The translations under genes and the position numbers were made by a program. Under the pieces are notes generated by a model. That model had not been told where the DNA came from, did no database searches, and saw nothing but the letters and a program-made list of their open reading frames with translations. Below, in pieces: positions 1-8,025 of a stretch of DNA of 64,000 bases (position 1 is the first letter of the stretch; the number at the start of each line of letters is the position of its first letter). This DNA is from Thalassospira lucentensis (lineage in GTDB: Bacteria > Pseudomonadota > Alphaproteobacteria > Rhodospirillales > Thalassospiraceae): positions 186,001 through 250,000 of the forward strand of contig NZ_JAATOV010000007.1 in the NCBI RefSeq assembly GCF_011806425.1. The letters run 5' to 3'.

Positions 1-301
1 CGGTGCGCGGCCCGGGCGCGCCTTCTGATGTTCCGCCCAATGCCAGCGCCTTGTGATAGACCTCGTCGACCTGCTGGCGCGACGTTGCCGCCAACGCAAT
101 CATTGTGCCGTTTCCAATGGTGGCCGGTTTGCCATCATATGGCACATGGACGGAAAAGCATGGGCTGTTGGCCCCTGTTCCCCAGACGATAAAATCAGAA
201 ACGACCATAACGCGGCCCGCCCCCAAAACGCTGAGCAAATCGTCGTAAAATGCGCCAGAGCGCGGCAGGTCATTGGTTCCAACGGATGTATAGCCAATCA
301 T
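1..301 (-). CDS. VOC (glyoxalase/bleomycin-resistance fold) family protein, 3' end outside window
   Basis: Reading the minus strand from an ATG at 301 gives 100 codons with no stop up to the left edge. The product begins MIGYTSVGTNDLPRSGAFYD and continues through a YDGKPATIGNGTMIALAA stretch to LGGTSEGAPGPR. This is the typical vicinal-oxygen-chelate layout: an N-terminal beta strand, NDLxRxxxFY helix start, and a central KPATxGNGxMxAL strand. Small single-domain VOC proteins of this type are usually about 125 residues, so only some 25 residues are missing. The substrate cannot be told. It is divergent from the LysR gene at 419, with two palindromes between them, so it is the probable target of that regulator. 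Confidence 0.8.
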   Translation of the reverse strand, partial: MIGYTSVGTNDLPRSGAFYDDLLSVLGAGRVMVVSDFIVWGTGANSPCFSVHVPYDGKPATIGNGTMIALAATSRQQVDEVYHKALALGGTSEGAPGPRT

Positions 302-354
302 CGCAAAATCCTTTTGCTTTTCGGGTCACTGTTTCGCTGGAACAAAAATACAGA

Positions 355-370
355 ATTGCAAATTTGCAAT
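355..370. promoter_or_regulatory. perfect 16-bp palindrome, candidate operator (copy 1)
   Basis: ATTGCAAATTTGCAAT is its own reverse complement. It lies in the 117-bp divergent region between the VOC gene and the LysR gene and is repeated with one mismatch exactly 40 bp downstream. Divergent placement beside a LysR gene makes it a likely regulator binding site (inference). An even-length palindrome does not fit the textbook T-N11-A spacing exactly. Confidence 0.55.
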
Positions 371-394
371 ACATACGCGATCTTGAAATCATAA

Positions 395-410
395 ATTGCA
401 AATTTGGAAT
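395..410. promoter_or_regulatory. near-perfect 16-bp palindrome, candidate operator (copy 2)
   Basis: ATTGCAAATTTGGAAT differs from the upstream palindrome at one base. It ends 8 bp before the proposed LysR start at 419, so occupancy would be expected to block LysR expression. The 40-bp spacing to copy 1 is close to four helical turns, placing both on the same DNA face. Confidence 0.5.
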
Positions 411-418
411 TTTTGTCG

Positions 419-1300
419 ATGGATTGGAATTACATGAAATCCTTTCTCGCCATCGCCGAGACAGGATCGCTTGAACAAGCATCACAAAAAATGCGCGTAA
501 GCAGCACAACCGTTTTCCGGCATATTCATGCGCTGGAAAAAGAAACGGGTGCGCGACTGTTTGATCGGGTGCGCGGCCATTATCAGTTGACCGAGGCTGG
601 CGCAGATATGCTGCAGCCCGCCCGGCAGATCATGAACAGTTTTGATGCGATCAATCATCACATCTCCGGGCGCGACATTTCGCCATCCGGACTTGTCCGC
701 ATTACGGCCCCCACAAGCTTTTCATATTTCCTGTTACCTGATTGCTTCGCCCGATTTCGCGAAACGTATCCGGACATTCAACTTGAACTTCTGGCAAGCA
801 ATCAGGAATTCAACATGACGCAACGCTATGCCGACATCGCCATTCGCATTGCCAGCCATCCACCCGATCATTTGGTCGGCCGCGAAATCCGCACAATCAG
901 TTGGGCCATTTACGGTACCCCCGATGATGCCGCGACCGACGATCTGGATTTCCTCTTGCAGCAGGACTTTATCGGCGCCTGTGGAACGCTGCGCAGTCAC
1001 CCGGTGTATCAATGGTTTGAAAAATCCCACCGCGGCGAAATTCATCAGCAATGCGATGACCTGATCGCGATGGCCCACTTGGCACGGGCCGGAAACGGCT
1101 TTGCCTGTTTACCGACGGACCTTGCCGTTCCCGGCCTCAAACGTCTTACCCTGCTAAACGATATTGCCCCTAACCGATTATGGGTCTTGACCCACCCCGA
1201 TCTTCGTCAGGTCGAACGGATTAAACTGACCATGCGCTGGATCGCCAACACCCTGAAAAACGATCCGAAATTATCAACAACCGAAAGACAAACAGCGTAA
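419..1300 (+). CDS. LysR-family transcriptional regulator
   Basis: 293 residues, the usual LTTR length. The N-terminal winged helix-turn-helix (about residues 1-60) reads MDWNYMKSFLAIAETGSLEQ, then ASQKMRVSSTTVFRHIHALE and a LFDRVRGHYQLTEAG wing; the rest is the periplasmic-binding-protein-like effector domain. The ATG at 419 was chosen because the alpha-1 helix starts immediately after it; an in-frame TTG at 404 would overlap the second palindrome. It is divergent from the VOC gene at 301, the standard arrangement for a LysR regulator and its target. The effector is unknown. The HTH is of the GbpR/AaeR-like DWNYLKSFL subgroup. Confidence 0.9.
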   Translation: MDWNYMKSFLAIAETGSLEQASQKMRVSSTTVFRHIHALEKETGARLFDRVRGHYQLTEAGADMLQPARQIMNSFDAINHHISGRDISPSGLVRITAPTSFSYFLLPDCFARFRETYPDIQLELLASNQEFNMTQRYADIAIRIASHPPDHLVGREIRTISWAIYGTPDDAATDDLDFLLQQDFIGACGTLRSHPVYQWFEKSHRGEIHQQCDDLIAMAHLARAGNGFACLPTDLAVPGLKRLTLLNDIAPNRLWVLTHPDLRQVERIKLTMRWIANTLKNDPKLSTTERQTA

Positions 1301-1509
1301 TGCAAACGTGATACCGGCCGGTCGCCGTAATTTCACGGGTCATGCGCTCATCAAGCACGCTTTCCTTTGGCCTTTTCTGGACAGCCGCATAAAGTCAGTT
1401 CAATATGTTGGACAATAAAAGCAAAGTCGTAGCCGCCATACGACTGACTTTCGGGATAACGCGATTGCGCGACCGCGGCGAAACCGCCCACGGTCTAAGG
1501 AGCAACCAC

Positions 1510-2121
1510 ATGTCGATCTGCAAAAACACAAAAACACTTACGATGATTGCACTGACATGTGCGCTTTCGGCCTGTCTGCCCGCGTCGCAACAGCCGGTCA
1601 GCGTTGCCAATGACAGCCAGACCATCGTCACCCCATGGGGCACGACATCAAACGCACAGGCCAATGCCGTTCAACCGATGGCATCGACCCCGGGTGCAAC
1701 CACCGACAATCTGGTGATGATGAAAGACCCCAATCGCGCCATGCTGGGCCAAATGCAACAGCAGCAGCTTGATGAAGCCCGCATCGCATTGGGCATTCTT
1801 GATCGCATGGCGCAGCGCTGTGTACAGCAAGGCGATGCCGCGTCATGTGTCACCTTGCAACAAAACTGGGAACCGCTTTCCCAGCAGCTTCATAAGAGCC
1901 TGTCGGTGCTTTCGGGTGACAACATGAATATGAACATGCCCATCGCCGATCCAACCATAAACAATGCGCCAAGCCAAACCTTGGCACCACAACAGCCAGC
2001 ACCGCGCACCGTCACCGTGCCACAGGGCCTGATTACAAACGGCACGACCAGCCTGGACGCCACCGAAACCCCGCAAATGGAAAAAGTCATTCCCATGATC
2101 CAACCGGGCACGGACGGATAA
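1510..2121 (+). CDS. putative lipoprotein, unknown function
   Basis: 203 residues. The ATG at 1510 follows AAGGAG at 1497-1502 with good spacing and starts a short signal peptide, MSICKNTKTLTMIALTCALS, ending in a lipobox LSAC with the modified Cys at residue 22. An in-frame start at 1405 would give a polar 35-residue extension before the signal peptide and is rejected. The mature part has a QQQQLDEARIALGILDRMAQRC helix and a second Cys pair (CVQQGDAASC), then an Asn/Pro/Gln-rich tail. No family recognised. It is monocistronic as far as can be seen, between LysR and usp. Confidence 0.7.
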   Translation: MSICKNTKTLTMIALTCALSACLPASQQPVSVANDSQTIVTPWGTTSNAQANAVQPMASTPGATTDNLVMMKDPNRAMLGQMQQQQLDEARIALGILDRMAQRCVQQGDAASCVTLQQNWEPLSQQLHKSLSVLSGDNMNMNMPIADPTINNAPSQTLAPQQPAPRTVTVPQGLITNGTTSLDATETPQMEKVIPMIQPGTDG

Positions 2122-2152
2122 GGCGACAAAAAATGGTCTGAAATTTTTCTAT

Positions 2153-2166
2153 TTGAGATAGAGCAA
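2153..2166. promoter_or_regulatory. weak FNR/FixK-like box upstream of usp
   Basis: TTGAGATAGAGCAA matches the TTGAY-N4-RTCAA pattern at 8 of 10 defined bases. Its centre is about 114 bp before the usp start at 2274; a class II site there would put a TATTCT -10 element at 2190-2195. Alone it would be weak, but the other usp gene has a better box at the same distance. Confidence 0.35.
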
Positions 2167-2273
2167 AGACCACCAGCCTGCCCTAGCATTATTCTTACTC
2201 CATATCGACTGGGCCTGTTTGTGATCCGCACCGTGCTGGTGGGGTTTACTGGCCTTACAATGGAGACAGTCTC

Positions 2274-3116
2274 ATGTATCGGGATATTCTTGTTCACATC
2301 GACAATACGCCGGCCTGCAGCGAACGACTTGCAGTGGCCCTCAAAGTTGCTAAGGCTCAACAGGCGCATCTGACGGGTTTGTTCTTGCTGCCCTATGCCG
2401 ATATTCCGCGCTTCATGGAAGTTCAAATTCCCGAAGAAATCATTCGTCAGCAACGCCAAGCCATGGCGGATCAGGGCAAAGTCGCCCAAGGCATGTTTGA
2501 AAAAGCCTGCGCCGAAGCTGATGTTGAATTTAGCTGGCAGCAAACATCCTGTGCCGCGACCGAACTTGCCGATACCGCGGCGATGTATGCCCGCCACCAT
2601 GATCTGACGATCTTGGGCCAACATGACCCCGACAGCAGTGATTCCTGCTCTGTCTCTGAAATGCCCGACAAAGTTGTTTTGACCGCAGGCAGCCCGGTTC
2701 TGATCGTGCCTTATGTTGGCAAATTCGACACAATCGGCGAACGCGTTTTGATCGCGTGGAAACCATACCGTGAGGCCGTCCGTGCTGTGAATGACAGCAT
2801 GCCGTTCCTTGAAAACGCGAAAAAGGCTGTTGTTCTGTGCGCGGACCCGAACAAGGGCGCACGCGATACCCTGCCGGTACCCGGTGTTGATATTGCCGAT
2901 CGCCTTAAACGCCACGGCATTAGTGCAACCAAGGAAACCATGAATGCATCTGGCATCAGTGTTGGCGACCTTCTGTTGTCCCGTGCTGCGGATGAAAGTG
3001 CCGATCTGATTGTGTGTGGTGCCTATGGCCGTCCGCGTCTGCGCGAATTGATGATGGGTGGGGTCACCCAGCATCTTCTGCGTCACATGACCGTTCCGGT
3101 CCTGATGTCTCACTAA
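2274..3116 (+). CDS. universal stress protein, tandem UspA domains
   Basis: 280 residues made of two UspA folds (about 1-140 and 150-280). The first begins MYRDILVHIDNTPACSERLA, the second RVLIAWKPYREAVRAVNDSM and ends with the nucleotide-loop region GAYGRPRLRELMMGGVTQHL and VPVLMSH. The canonical ATP motif G-x2-G-x9-G-S/T has G in place of the final S/T, common in this alphaproteobacterial subgroup. Role: cytoplasmic stress or starvation protein; ATP binding is not certain. RBS GGAGAC precedes ATG 2274. A strong terminator at 3139 closes the unit. A similar tandem Usp lies at 11454-12311, and both have FNR-like boxes about 110 bp upstream. Confidence 0.92.
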   Translation: MYRDILVHIDNTPACSERLAVALKVAKAQQAHLTGLFLLPYADIPRFMEVQIPEEIIRQQRQAMADQGKVAQGMFEKACAEADVEFSWQQTSCAATELADTAAMYARHHDLTILGQHDPDSSDSCSVSEMPDKVVLTAGSPVLIVPYVGKFDTIGERVLIAWKPYREAVRAVNDSMPFLENAKKAVVLCADPNKGARDTLPVPGVDIADRLKRHGISATKETMNASGISVGDLLLSRAADESADLIVCGAYGRPRLRELMMGGVTQHLLRHMTVPVLMSH

Positions 3117-3138
3117 TTCACACAAAGACCTGATTTAC

Positions 3139-3170
3139 AAACCGGCCGGAATTTTTCGGCCGGTTTTTTT
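3139..3170 (+). terminator. intrinsic terminator after usp
   Basis: Arms AAACCGGCCG (3139-3148) and CGGCCGGTTT (3157-3166) pair perfectly around an 8-nt loop and are followed by a run of T. Confidence 0.9.
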
Positions 3171-3301
3171 GTATCTGCGTATGTCTTTGGTCAAAACTGC
3201 CGCACCGCACAGAATTAACATTGCGCCCGACCAAACTGGGATTAATGTGCAAGAAAGTCTAAATTGGGTTTCAGGATCCCCCACGAAATAAGAGGTTCGC
3301 T

Positions 3302-4705
3302 ATGACCATCGACGCCACCAACGTCAAACCGACCGTCGGCCCCACTGTTCCGGGAAATTCCGATGCCAGCCGCGACGTCGCAAGCTATCTGCATCCATAC
3401 ACCAATCTGGTCACCCATGAAAAAAAAGGCCCGCATATTATTACCGGCGGGCATGGTATTTACGTGACCGATGATTCGGGCCGTGACCTGATCGAAGGCA
3501 TGGCAGGTCTGTGGTGCACGTCGCTTGGCTTTGACGAAAAACGTCTGGTCGACGCCGCCACCAAGCAGCTCAATACCCTGCCCTATTACCATACCTTTGC
3601 TTCCAAAAGCACAAACCCGGCGATTGATCTGGCCGAAAAGCTGCTTGAAATCGTGCCAGTCCCGATGTCGAAGGTTTTCTTCGCCAATAGCGGATCAGAA
3701 GCAACCGATTCCGCCGTCAAGATGGTCTGGTATTATCACAATGCCATCGGCCAGCCCGAAAAGAAGAAAATCATTTCACGGAAGAAAGGCTATCACGGGG
3801 TCACGGTGGCCTCTGCATCCATGACCGGCCTTCCCGGCAATCATAAGCTGTTTGACCTTCCGATTGACCGCATCCTGCATACCGAAACGCCCCATTACTG
3901 GCGCGAAGCCCAACCGGGCGAGGAAGAAGAAGATTTTGCCACCCGTTTGGCCGAACAACTTGAAGATCTGATCCTGGCCGAAGGCCCCGAAACCGTTGGT
4001 GCCTTTATCGCCGAACCAATCATGGGTGCAGGCGGCGTGATTGTCCCACCGCGCACGTATTTTGAGAAAATTCAGGAAGTCCTCAAACGCTATGACGTCC
4101 TGTTTATTGCCGACGAAGTCATTTGTGGCTTTGGCCGGACGGGCCGGATGTTTGCCACCGAAACCTTCCGCCTCAAACCCGATATGATCACGGTCGCCAA
4201 ACAGCTTTCATCGGCCTATCAGCCGATTTCGGCCCTATTCATCAATGACAAGATTTATCAGGCGGTCAAAAAGGGCTCGGACGAAATCGGTGTCTTTGGC
4301 CATGGCTTTACCTATTCCGGGCACCCGGTCGCCGCGGCCGTCGCACTTGAAACCATCAAGGTGTATGAAGATGACGGCATCATTGACCATGTCCGCGAAG
4401 TTATGTCGCCGTTCCAAAAACGCCTCAAAGGCCTCAATAAGTTCGAACATATCGGCGAAACCCGGGGTCGTGGTCTGATTGGGGCGTTTGAACTGGTTGC
4501 TGATAAATGCGCCAAAACGCCGTTTGAACCCTATGGTGCTGCGGGCAAGGCCGTTGCCGCCATCTGCCTTGAACATGGCGTGATCTTGCGCGCCTTGGGC
4601 GACACGGTTGCCTTCTGCCCGCCGCTGATCATCACCGAAGAACAAATCCACGACATGTTTGATAAGGTCGAAGCAGCTTTGACCGAATGGCATAGCAGCC
4701 TGTAA
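3302..4705 (+). CDS. class III (omega-amino acid:pyruvate type) aminotransferase
   Basis: 467 residues, normal for PLP fold-type I subgroup II enzymes. Visible landmarks: substrate-side MAGLWCTSLGF (about 60-70), phosphate loop NSGSEATDSAVK (about 128-139), KGYHGVT, the PLP Asp in LFIADEVICGFGRTG (about 265-280), and the Schiff-base Lys in ITVAKQLSSAYQPISA. The YYHTFAS and WYYHNA segments are those of beta-alanine/omega-amino acid or taurine-pyruvate transaminases rather than ornithine or GABA enzymes, but the exact amine donor cannot be fixed from sequence. RBS AGAGG precedes ATG 3302. It is transcribed alone, closed by a terminator at 4737. Confidence 0.9.
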   Translation: MTIDATNVKPTVGPTVPGNSDASRDVASYLHPYTNLVTHEKKGPHIITGGHGIYVTDDSGRDLIEGMAGLWCTSLGFDEKRLVDAATKQLNTLPYYHTFASKSTNPAIDLAEKLLEIVPVPMSKVFFANSGSEATDSAVKMVWYYHNAIGQPEKKKIISRKKGYHGVTVASASMTGLPGNHKLFDLPIDRILHTETPHYWREAQPGEEEEDFATRLAEQLEDLILAEGPETVGAFIAEPIMGAGGVIVPPRTYFEKIQEVLKRYDVLFIADEVICGFGRTGRMFATETFRLKPDMITVAKQLSSAYQPISALFINDKIYQAVKKGSDEIGVFGHGFTYSGHPVAAAVALETIKVYEDDGIIDHVREVMSPFQKRLKGLNKFEHIGETRGRGLIGAFELVADKCAKTPFEPYGAAGKAVAAICLEHGVILRALGDTVAFCPPLIITEEQIHDMFDKVEAALTEWHSSL

Positions 4706-4736
4706 GCGGTTTTCGCTACGCTGACCAGAGCCAAAG

Positions 4737-4773
4737 ACGCCCTGTGCATTTGATCGTGTGCAGGGCGTTTTTC
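4737..4773 (+). terminator. intrinsic terminator after aminotransferase
   Basis: ACGCCCTG (4737-4744) pairs with CAGGGCGT (4761-4768), with further weaker pairing inside, followed by TTTTC. Confidence 0.8.
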
Positions 4774-5265
4774 TATGGACGACACACGCTTAAACCCCTG
4801 TAAAATCAGCATTCCCGCCCAAACGCCGCATACAGTAAAACCGCGTAACGCGATAGTAGCAGCCGCGTCGGACATCGGTTTTCCGATAAGTTTCCCAAAA
4901 CATGATCGATTTAAACTATCATTTGAATTGATATAATTATGGGGCCAAATGCGTTCAAATCCTTGCCAAATGTTGCCAACGGGCCCAAATTGACAACGAC
5001 GGCAAGACGGGGTACTCCCCAAGATGAGATTGACACATAAAAGATGGACGCCCTCTCTGACCGGATGGTTCCAAAGAATTCTGGAATCGCTTTAATTTTT
5101 GACAAGGGTCAATGCTAAGTCGGATGCCATGCCCGATAAGGTACCCATCAAGGCCCGGTCGAACCGGACGACATGTTTGAAATCAGCGTGCTGATCAGAA
5201 CAAGACCAGAGCTTCGCGGTGTGAAATCCCGTACCGCTGCGAAGAGACAGGCGAAAGAAACAAAG
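4774..5265 (+). other. non-coding hemA upstream region (492 bp)
   Basis: No convincing reading frame. It contains an A+T-rich patch with TATAAT at 4932-4937, a tandem TTGCCAA (4963-4969 and 4973-4979), and three TTGACA hexamers (4990, 5030, 5099) of which only the last belongs to a clear inverted repeat (the FNR-like box at 5099). No promoter is assigned with confidence. The length suggests layered control of haem synthesis. Confidence 0.5.
5099..5112. promoter_or_regulatory. FNR/FixK-family box upstream of hemA
   Basis: TTGAC-AAGG-GTCAA is a perfect inverted repeat that fits TTGAY-N4-RTCAA completely. With a class II geometry (centre at -41.5) transcription would start near 5147, with GATAAG at 5135-5140 as the -10 element, leaving a leader of about 120 nt. 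hemA control by FNR-family regulators is known in other alphaproteobacteria (FnrL in Rhodobacter). Confidence 0.6.
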
Positions 5266-6483
5266 ATGAATTATAACAACTTCTTCAAAGATGCGATTTC
5301 TGGCCTCAAAGCAGAAGGTCGTTATCGCGTATTCGCCAATCTTGAACGTATTGTCGGCAAATTTCCCAAATCCGTCTACCACCCGGAAAATGGCGAAGCG
5401 CCCCGTGAAATAACGGTTTGGTGCTCGAACGATTATCTTGGAATGGGCCAACATCCCAAGGTACTTGAAGCCATGGAACAAACCGTTTCGGGCCAAGGTG
5501 GTGGTGCGGGCGGCACTCGTAATATTTCCGGCTCCAACCATTTGCACGTCGCGCTTGAGCAAGAGCTCGCCGATCTGCACGGCAAGGAATCGGCCCTTTT
5601 GATGACGTCGGGCTATGTCGCGAACTGGACCACGCTTTCTACTTTGGGCTCCAAACTGCCTGATTGCGTGATTATCTCCGACGCGCTGAACCACAATTCC
5701 ATGATCGAAGGCATGCGCCATTCCAAGGCCGAACGCCGCATCTGGAACCACAACGACGTCGAACATCTCGAAGCCATCCTTAAGGAACTTGGCCCGGACC
5801 GCGCCAAAATCGTTGCGTTCGAGTCGGTTTATTCCATGGATGGCGATATCGCGCCGATCGGTCAAATCCTTGATCTGTGCGAAAAATACAACGCAATTTC
5901 CTATCTCGACGAAGTCCATGCGGTTGGCATGTATGGCCCACGCGGCGGCGGCGTTGCTGAACGCGATGGTGTCATGCACCGTGTCGACATCATTCAGGGC
6001 ACCTTGGCCAAGGCGTTTGGCGTCATTGGTGGCTATATCGCGGGCAAACCAGAAATCATCGATTTCGTGCGCAGCTTCGGGAACGGCTTTATCTTTACCA
6101 GCTCCCATCCGCCAAGCATTGCTGCGGGCGCGCTGGCGGCTGTTCGTCACCTTAAAAGCAGCGACGCCGAGCGTATTGCACAAAAAGAACGTGCTGAAAC
6201 CCTGCGTGAACGCATGCGTGCCGCCGGTCTTCCCGTCATGGATGCGCCAAGCCACATCGTGCCGCTGATGGTTGGCAATGCCGCCATGTGCAAAGAAGCC
6301 AGCGACCGTCTGCTGTTTGAACACGACATCTATGTGCAGCCAATCAACTACCCAACAGTACCGCGCGGCACCGAACGCCTGCGCTTTACCCCGGGTCCGC
6401 TGCATAATGACGAACTGATGGATCAACTGATCGACTCGCTGCTCACCGTCTGGAGCCAGCTTGGCATTTCAAAGGCTGCCTAA
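5266..6483 (+). CDS. hemA: 5-aminolevulinate synthase
   Basis: 405 residues, the classic alphaproteobacterial ALAS length. It condenses glycine and succinyl-CoA to 5-aminolevulinate, the first step of haem synthesis by the C4 route, in the cytoplasm, using PLP. Landmarks: [13 protein letters not shown] (about 47), [12 protein letters not shown] glycine loop, [16 protein letters not shown], the PLP Asp in [16 protein letters not shown], and the Schiff-base Lys in [17 protein letters not shown] 5266 is chosen because it starts [11 protein letters not shown], the normal N terminus; an in-frame ATG at 5173 would add 31 basic residues not seen in the family. It is a single gene with a long leader and an FNR-like box, closed by a terminator at 6522. 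Confidence 0.97.
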   Translation: MNYNNFFKDAISGLKAEGRYRVFANLERIVGKFPKSVYHPENGEAPREITVWCSNDYLGMGQHPKVLEAMEQTVSGQGGGAGGTRNISGSNHLHVALEQELADLHGKESALLMTSGYVANWTTLSTLGSKLPDCVIISDALNHNSMIEGMRHSKAERRIWNHNDVEHLEAILKELGPDRAKIVAFESVYSMDGDIAPIGQILDLCEKYNAISYLDEVHAVGMYGPRGGGVAERDGVMHRVDIIQGTLAKAFGVIGGYIAGKPEIIDFVRSFGNGFIFTSSHPPSIAAGALAAVRHLKSSDAERIAQKERAETLRERMRAAGLPVMDAPSHIVPLMVGNAAMCKEASDRLLFEHDIYVQPINYPTVPRGTERLRFTPGPLHNDELMDQLIDSLLTVWSQLGISKAA

Positions 6484-6521
6484 GCCAGACGCGCTTCAGC
6501 CTTTTCGGTTACAGTCCTAAA

Positions 6522-6560
6522 AGCAAAACCGGTGCAGCCAATGCGCCGGTTTTGCTTTTG
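6522..6560 (+). terminator. intrinsic terminator after hemA
   Basis: AGCAAAACCGG (6522-6532) pairs perfectly with CCGGTTTTGCT (6546-6556) and is followed by TTTG. Confidence 0.9.
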
Positions 6561-6672
6561 TGGGAATCCCCCAACCAGGTGATGACCACATTTACAGCGG
6601 ACATTTCCAGCCACTGTGTTAAGCTGGTTTCGTTATGTTAAAGCATGAATTGAACGTTCGTTTTGTGATCAA

Positions 6673-6747
6673 TGCAGGTTCCCTGCTCGCAGGAACTTCA
6701 CCCCGAGTGGGGTGAGGAACGTTTTCCTATACCTGCACTCGGGGTTT
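6673..6747 (+). promoter_or_regulatory. candidate structured leader RNA / attenuator before the Rnk-like pair
   Basis: In the 329-nt gap between hemA and 6813, TGCAGGT (6673-6679) pairs with ACCTGCA (6731-6737) and encloses three adjoining hairpins: TTCC..TG/CAGGAA (6679-6695), CACCCC-GAGT-GGGGTG (6699-6714) and AGGAA-CGTT-TTCCT (6715-6728). An exclusive alternative exists: CCCCGAGTG (6701-6709) pairs perfectly with CACTCGGGG (6735-6743), followed directly by TTTT. The two states are mutually exclusive, as in an attenuator or riboswitch. No known family was recognised. Energies were not computed. Confidence 0.45.
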
Positions 6748-6812
6748 TGAAGTCAAACCTTCAATAACCTTTGACGGACATCCCCACGGATCGTCCCGCA
6801 GGCAGGATCACA

Positions 6813-7406
6813 ATGACACCGCGCAAAAACCATGCTTTGGGTGGTACTTCGGATGCTACGGTGACGCACACCACGGCACGCAGTCCATCCCACAACATTC
6901 ATCCCCCCACGATCAGCCGACCGCGCACCTTCAAACGCTTGGAATCCCTGCGCCCCATGACAAGTTGTCTGTGCGCCAAGGACTTCACCCGGCTTGAGAA
7001 AATGCGTCACGAAACGCCGCCACTCGACGTTTTACTGGGTCGGCTGCTTTGCACCAAACTGGCCGATGCACGGCTGCTCGACGATATGGATGACGGGCAC
7101 CTTTATGCCGCGGTTGGGGATATTATTTCCTATTCGCTCAATAACGGGCCTATGCAGACCGCCCGCCTTGGCATCCCCACCGCCCCGCAAAGCCAGTTTG
7201 AGGGCGCCCCAAACGAACCTGGGGCGAAAGATCTAACCTATCTCGATCTTCGCAGTTTTGTCGGGATCACGGTCATCGGCCTTAAACCCAATCAACATGC
7301 CAAACTGCTTTCAAGCGATTGCACCGTTGGCACCTTAACCCTTCACGATATTAACCGGCGTTCTGGCGGGGACAGTACCCCCATGCCCAAAACGCCCCCA
7401 CTTTAG
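6813..7406 (+). CDS. divergent Rnk/GreA C-terminal-like protein
   Basis: 197 residues from ATG 6813 (AGGA 6804-6807 upstream); an in-frame TTG at 6771 is less likely. The first 70 residues are polar and low-complexity. From about residue 75 the pattern matches the product of the next gene: a helical LLGRLLCTKLADARLL segment, VGDIISYSLNNG against IGSNVTFRDNATG, and YLDLRSFVGITVIGLKPNQ against RISIMTPVGAALIGIAKGD, then a terminal TLTLHDI strand. It therefore looks like a diverged tandem copy of rnk that lacks the conserved ELPPD and TLVMP segments. It lies 22 bp before rnk and probably shares a transcript. Function unknown. Confidence 0.6.
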   Translation: MTPRKNHALGGTSDATVTHTTARSPSHNIHPPTISRPRTFKRLESLRPMTSCLCAKDFTRLEKMRHETPPLDVLLGRLLCTKLADARLLDDMDDGHLYAAVGDIISYSLNNGPMQTARLGIPTAPQSQFEGAPNEPGAKDLTYLDLRSFVGITVIGLKPNQHAKLLSSDCTVGTLTLHDINRRSGGDSTPMPKTPPL

Positions 7407-7428
7407 TGACAAGAAAGAAGCTTTTGAA

Positions 7429-7863
7429 ATGCACGACACCGCAACCACCTTTGCCAAAGCCAAATCTGGTGACCCGGCAGTTTTCATTGATCAGGCCATC
7501 GCCGATCAGCTTGAAAACCTGGCCCTTGCCAATATCGAACGGCAACCGCTGGCGGCCAACCGCTTGCTAGAAGAAATCGACCGGGCGAAGATCCTTGCCC
7601 GGTCGGAACTGCCCCCCGATATCATCACCATCGGGTCCAATGTCACATTTCGCGATAATGCGACGGGCAATGCGCAAACCGTCACCCTTGTCATGCCGAC
7701 CGAGGCCGACATCACCCGTCAGCGTATTTCCATCATGACGCCCGTCGGCGCGGCATTAATCGGGATCGCCAAGGGCGACACCATCTGGTGGCAGACACCC
7801 GACAAAGAACTGCGTGAACTGACAATCACCGACGTTGTAACGCCCGAAAATAGCGATGACTAA
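7429..7863 (+). CDS. rnk: nucleoside diphosphate kinase regulator (Rnk, GreA/GreB C-terminal family)
   Basis: 144 residues, the usual Rnk length. A short N-terminal helical region (about 20-55: LENLALANIERQPLAANRLLEEIDRAKILA) is followed by the FKBP-like GreA C-terminal domain: ELPPDIITIGSNVTF, VTLVMPTEADITRQRISIMTPVGAALIGIAKGDTIWW, LTITDV. Rnk binds RNA polymerase near the secondary channel but lacks the long GreA coiled coil; in gamma-proteobacteria it affects Ndk levels. ATG 7429 has AAGAAAG upstream. Second gene of a pair with the divergent copy at 6813, downstream of a structured leader. Confidence 0.85.
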   Translation: MHDTATTFAKAKSGDPAVFIDQAIADQLENLALANIERQPLAANRLLEEIDRAKILARSELPPDIITIGSNVTFRDNATGNAQTVTLVMPTEADITRQRISIMTPVGAALIGIAKGDTIWWQTPDKELRELTITDVVTPENSDD

Positions 7864-8025
7864 GCACAGGATGGTTATATTGCGGGGCAATACCGATCAC
7901 CGCTTGTTTGCGCAATCGGATTTGTGATCTATATGTACCGGTGTCGGGATTATTCCGGCACCGGACCATTGCAATTAATAACCGTTCGCGTTAACGTCGG
8001 GCCTGTACACACACAGGGACCGCTC

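Noticed and set aside
1890..3125. 411-codon minus-strand frame
   Set aside because: It lies antisense to the lipoprotein and the clear Usp gene, and its translation has no recognisable domain; a shadow of the GC-rich codon pattern.
4909..4937. TATAAT at 4932 as the hemA promoter
   Set aside because: No acceptable -35 element at the right spacing (best TTTAAA, 4 of 6), and it is more than 330 bp from the start codon.
4963..4979. tandem TTGCCAA as a regulator site
   Set aside because: A short direct repeat only; no symmetry or second copy elsewhere to support it.
5092..6426. 444-codon minus-strand frame over hemA
   Set aside because: Antisense to ALA synthase, whose motifs are complete; the predicted product is His/Ala/Asn-rich with no fold.
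6673..6737. tRNA-like cloverleaf
   Set aside because: A 7-bp closing stem with three hairpins recalls a tRNA, but loops are 4 nt, there is no TTCRA loop, no linker between arms and no usable anticodon loop.
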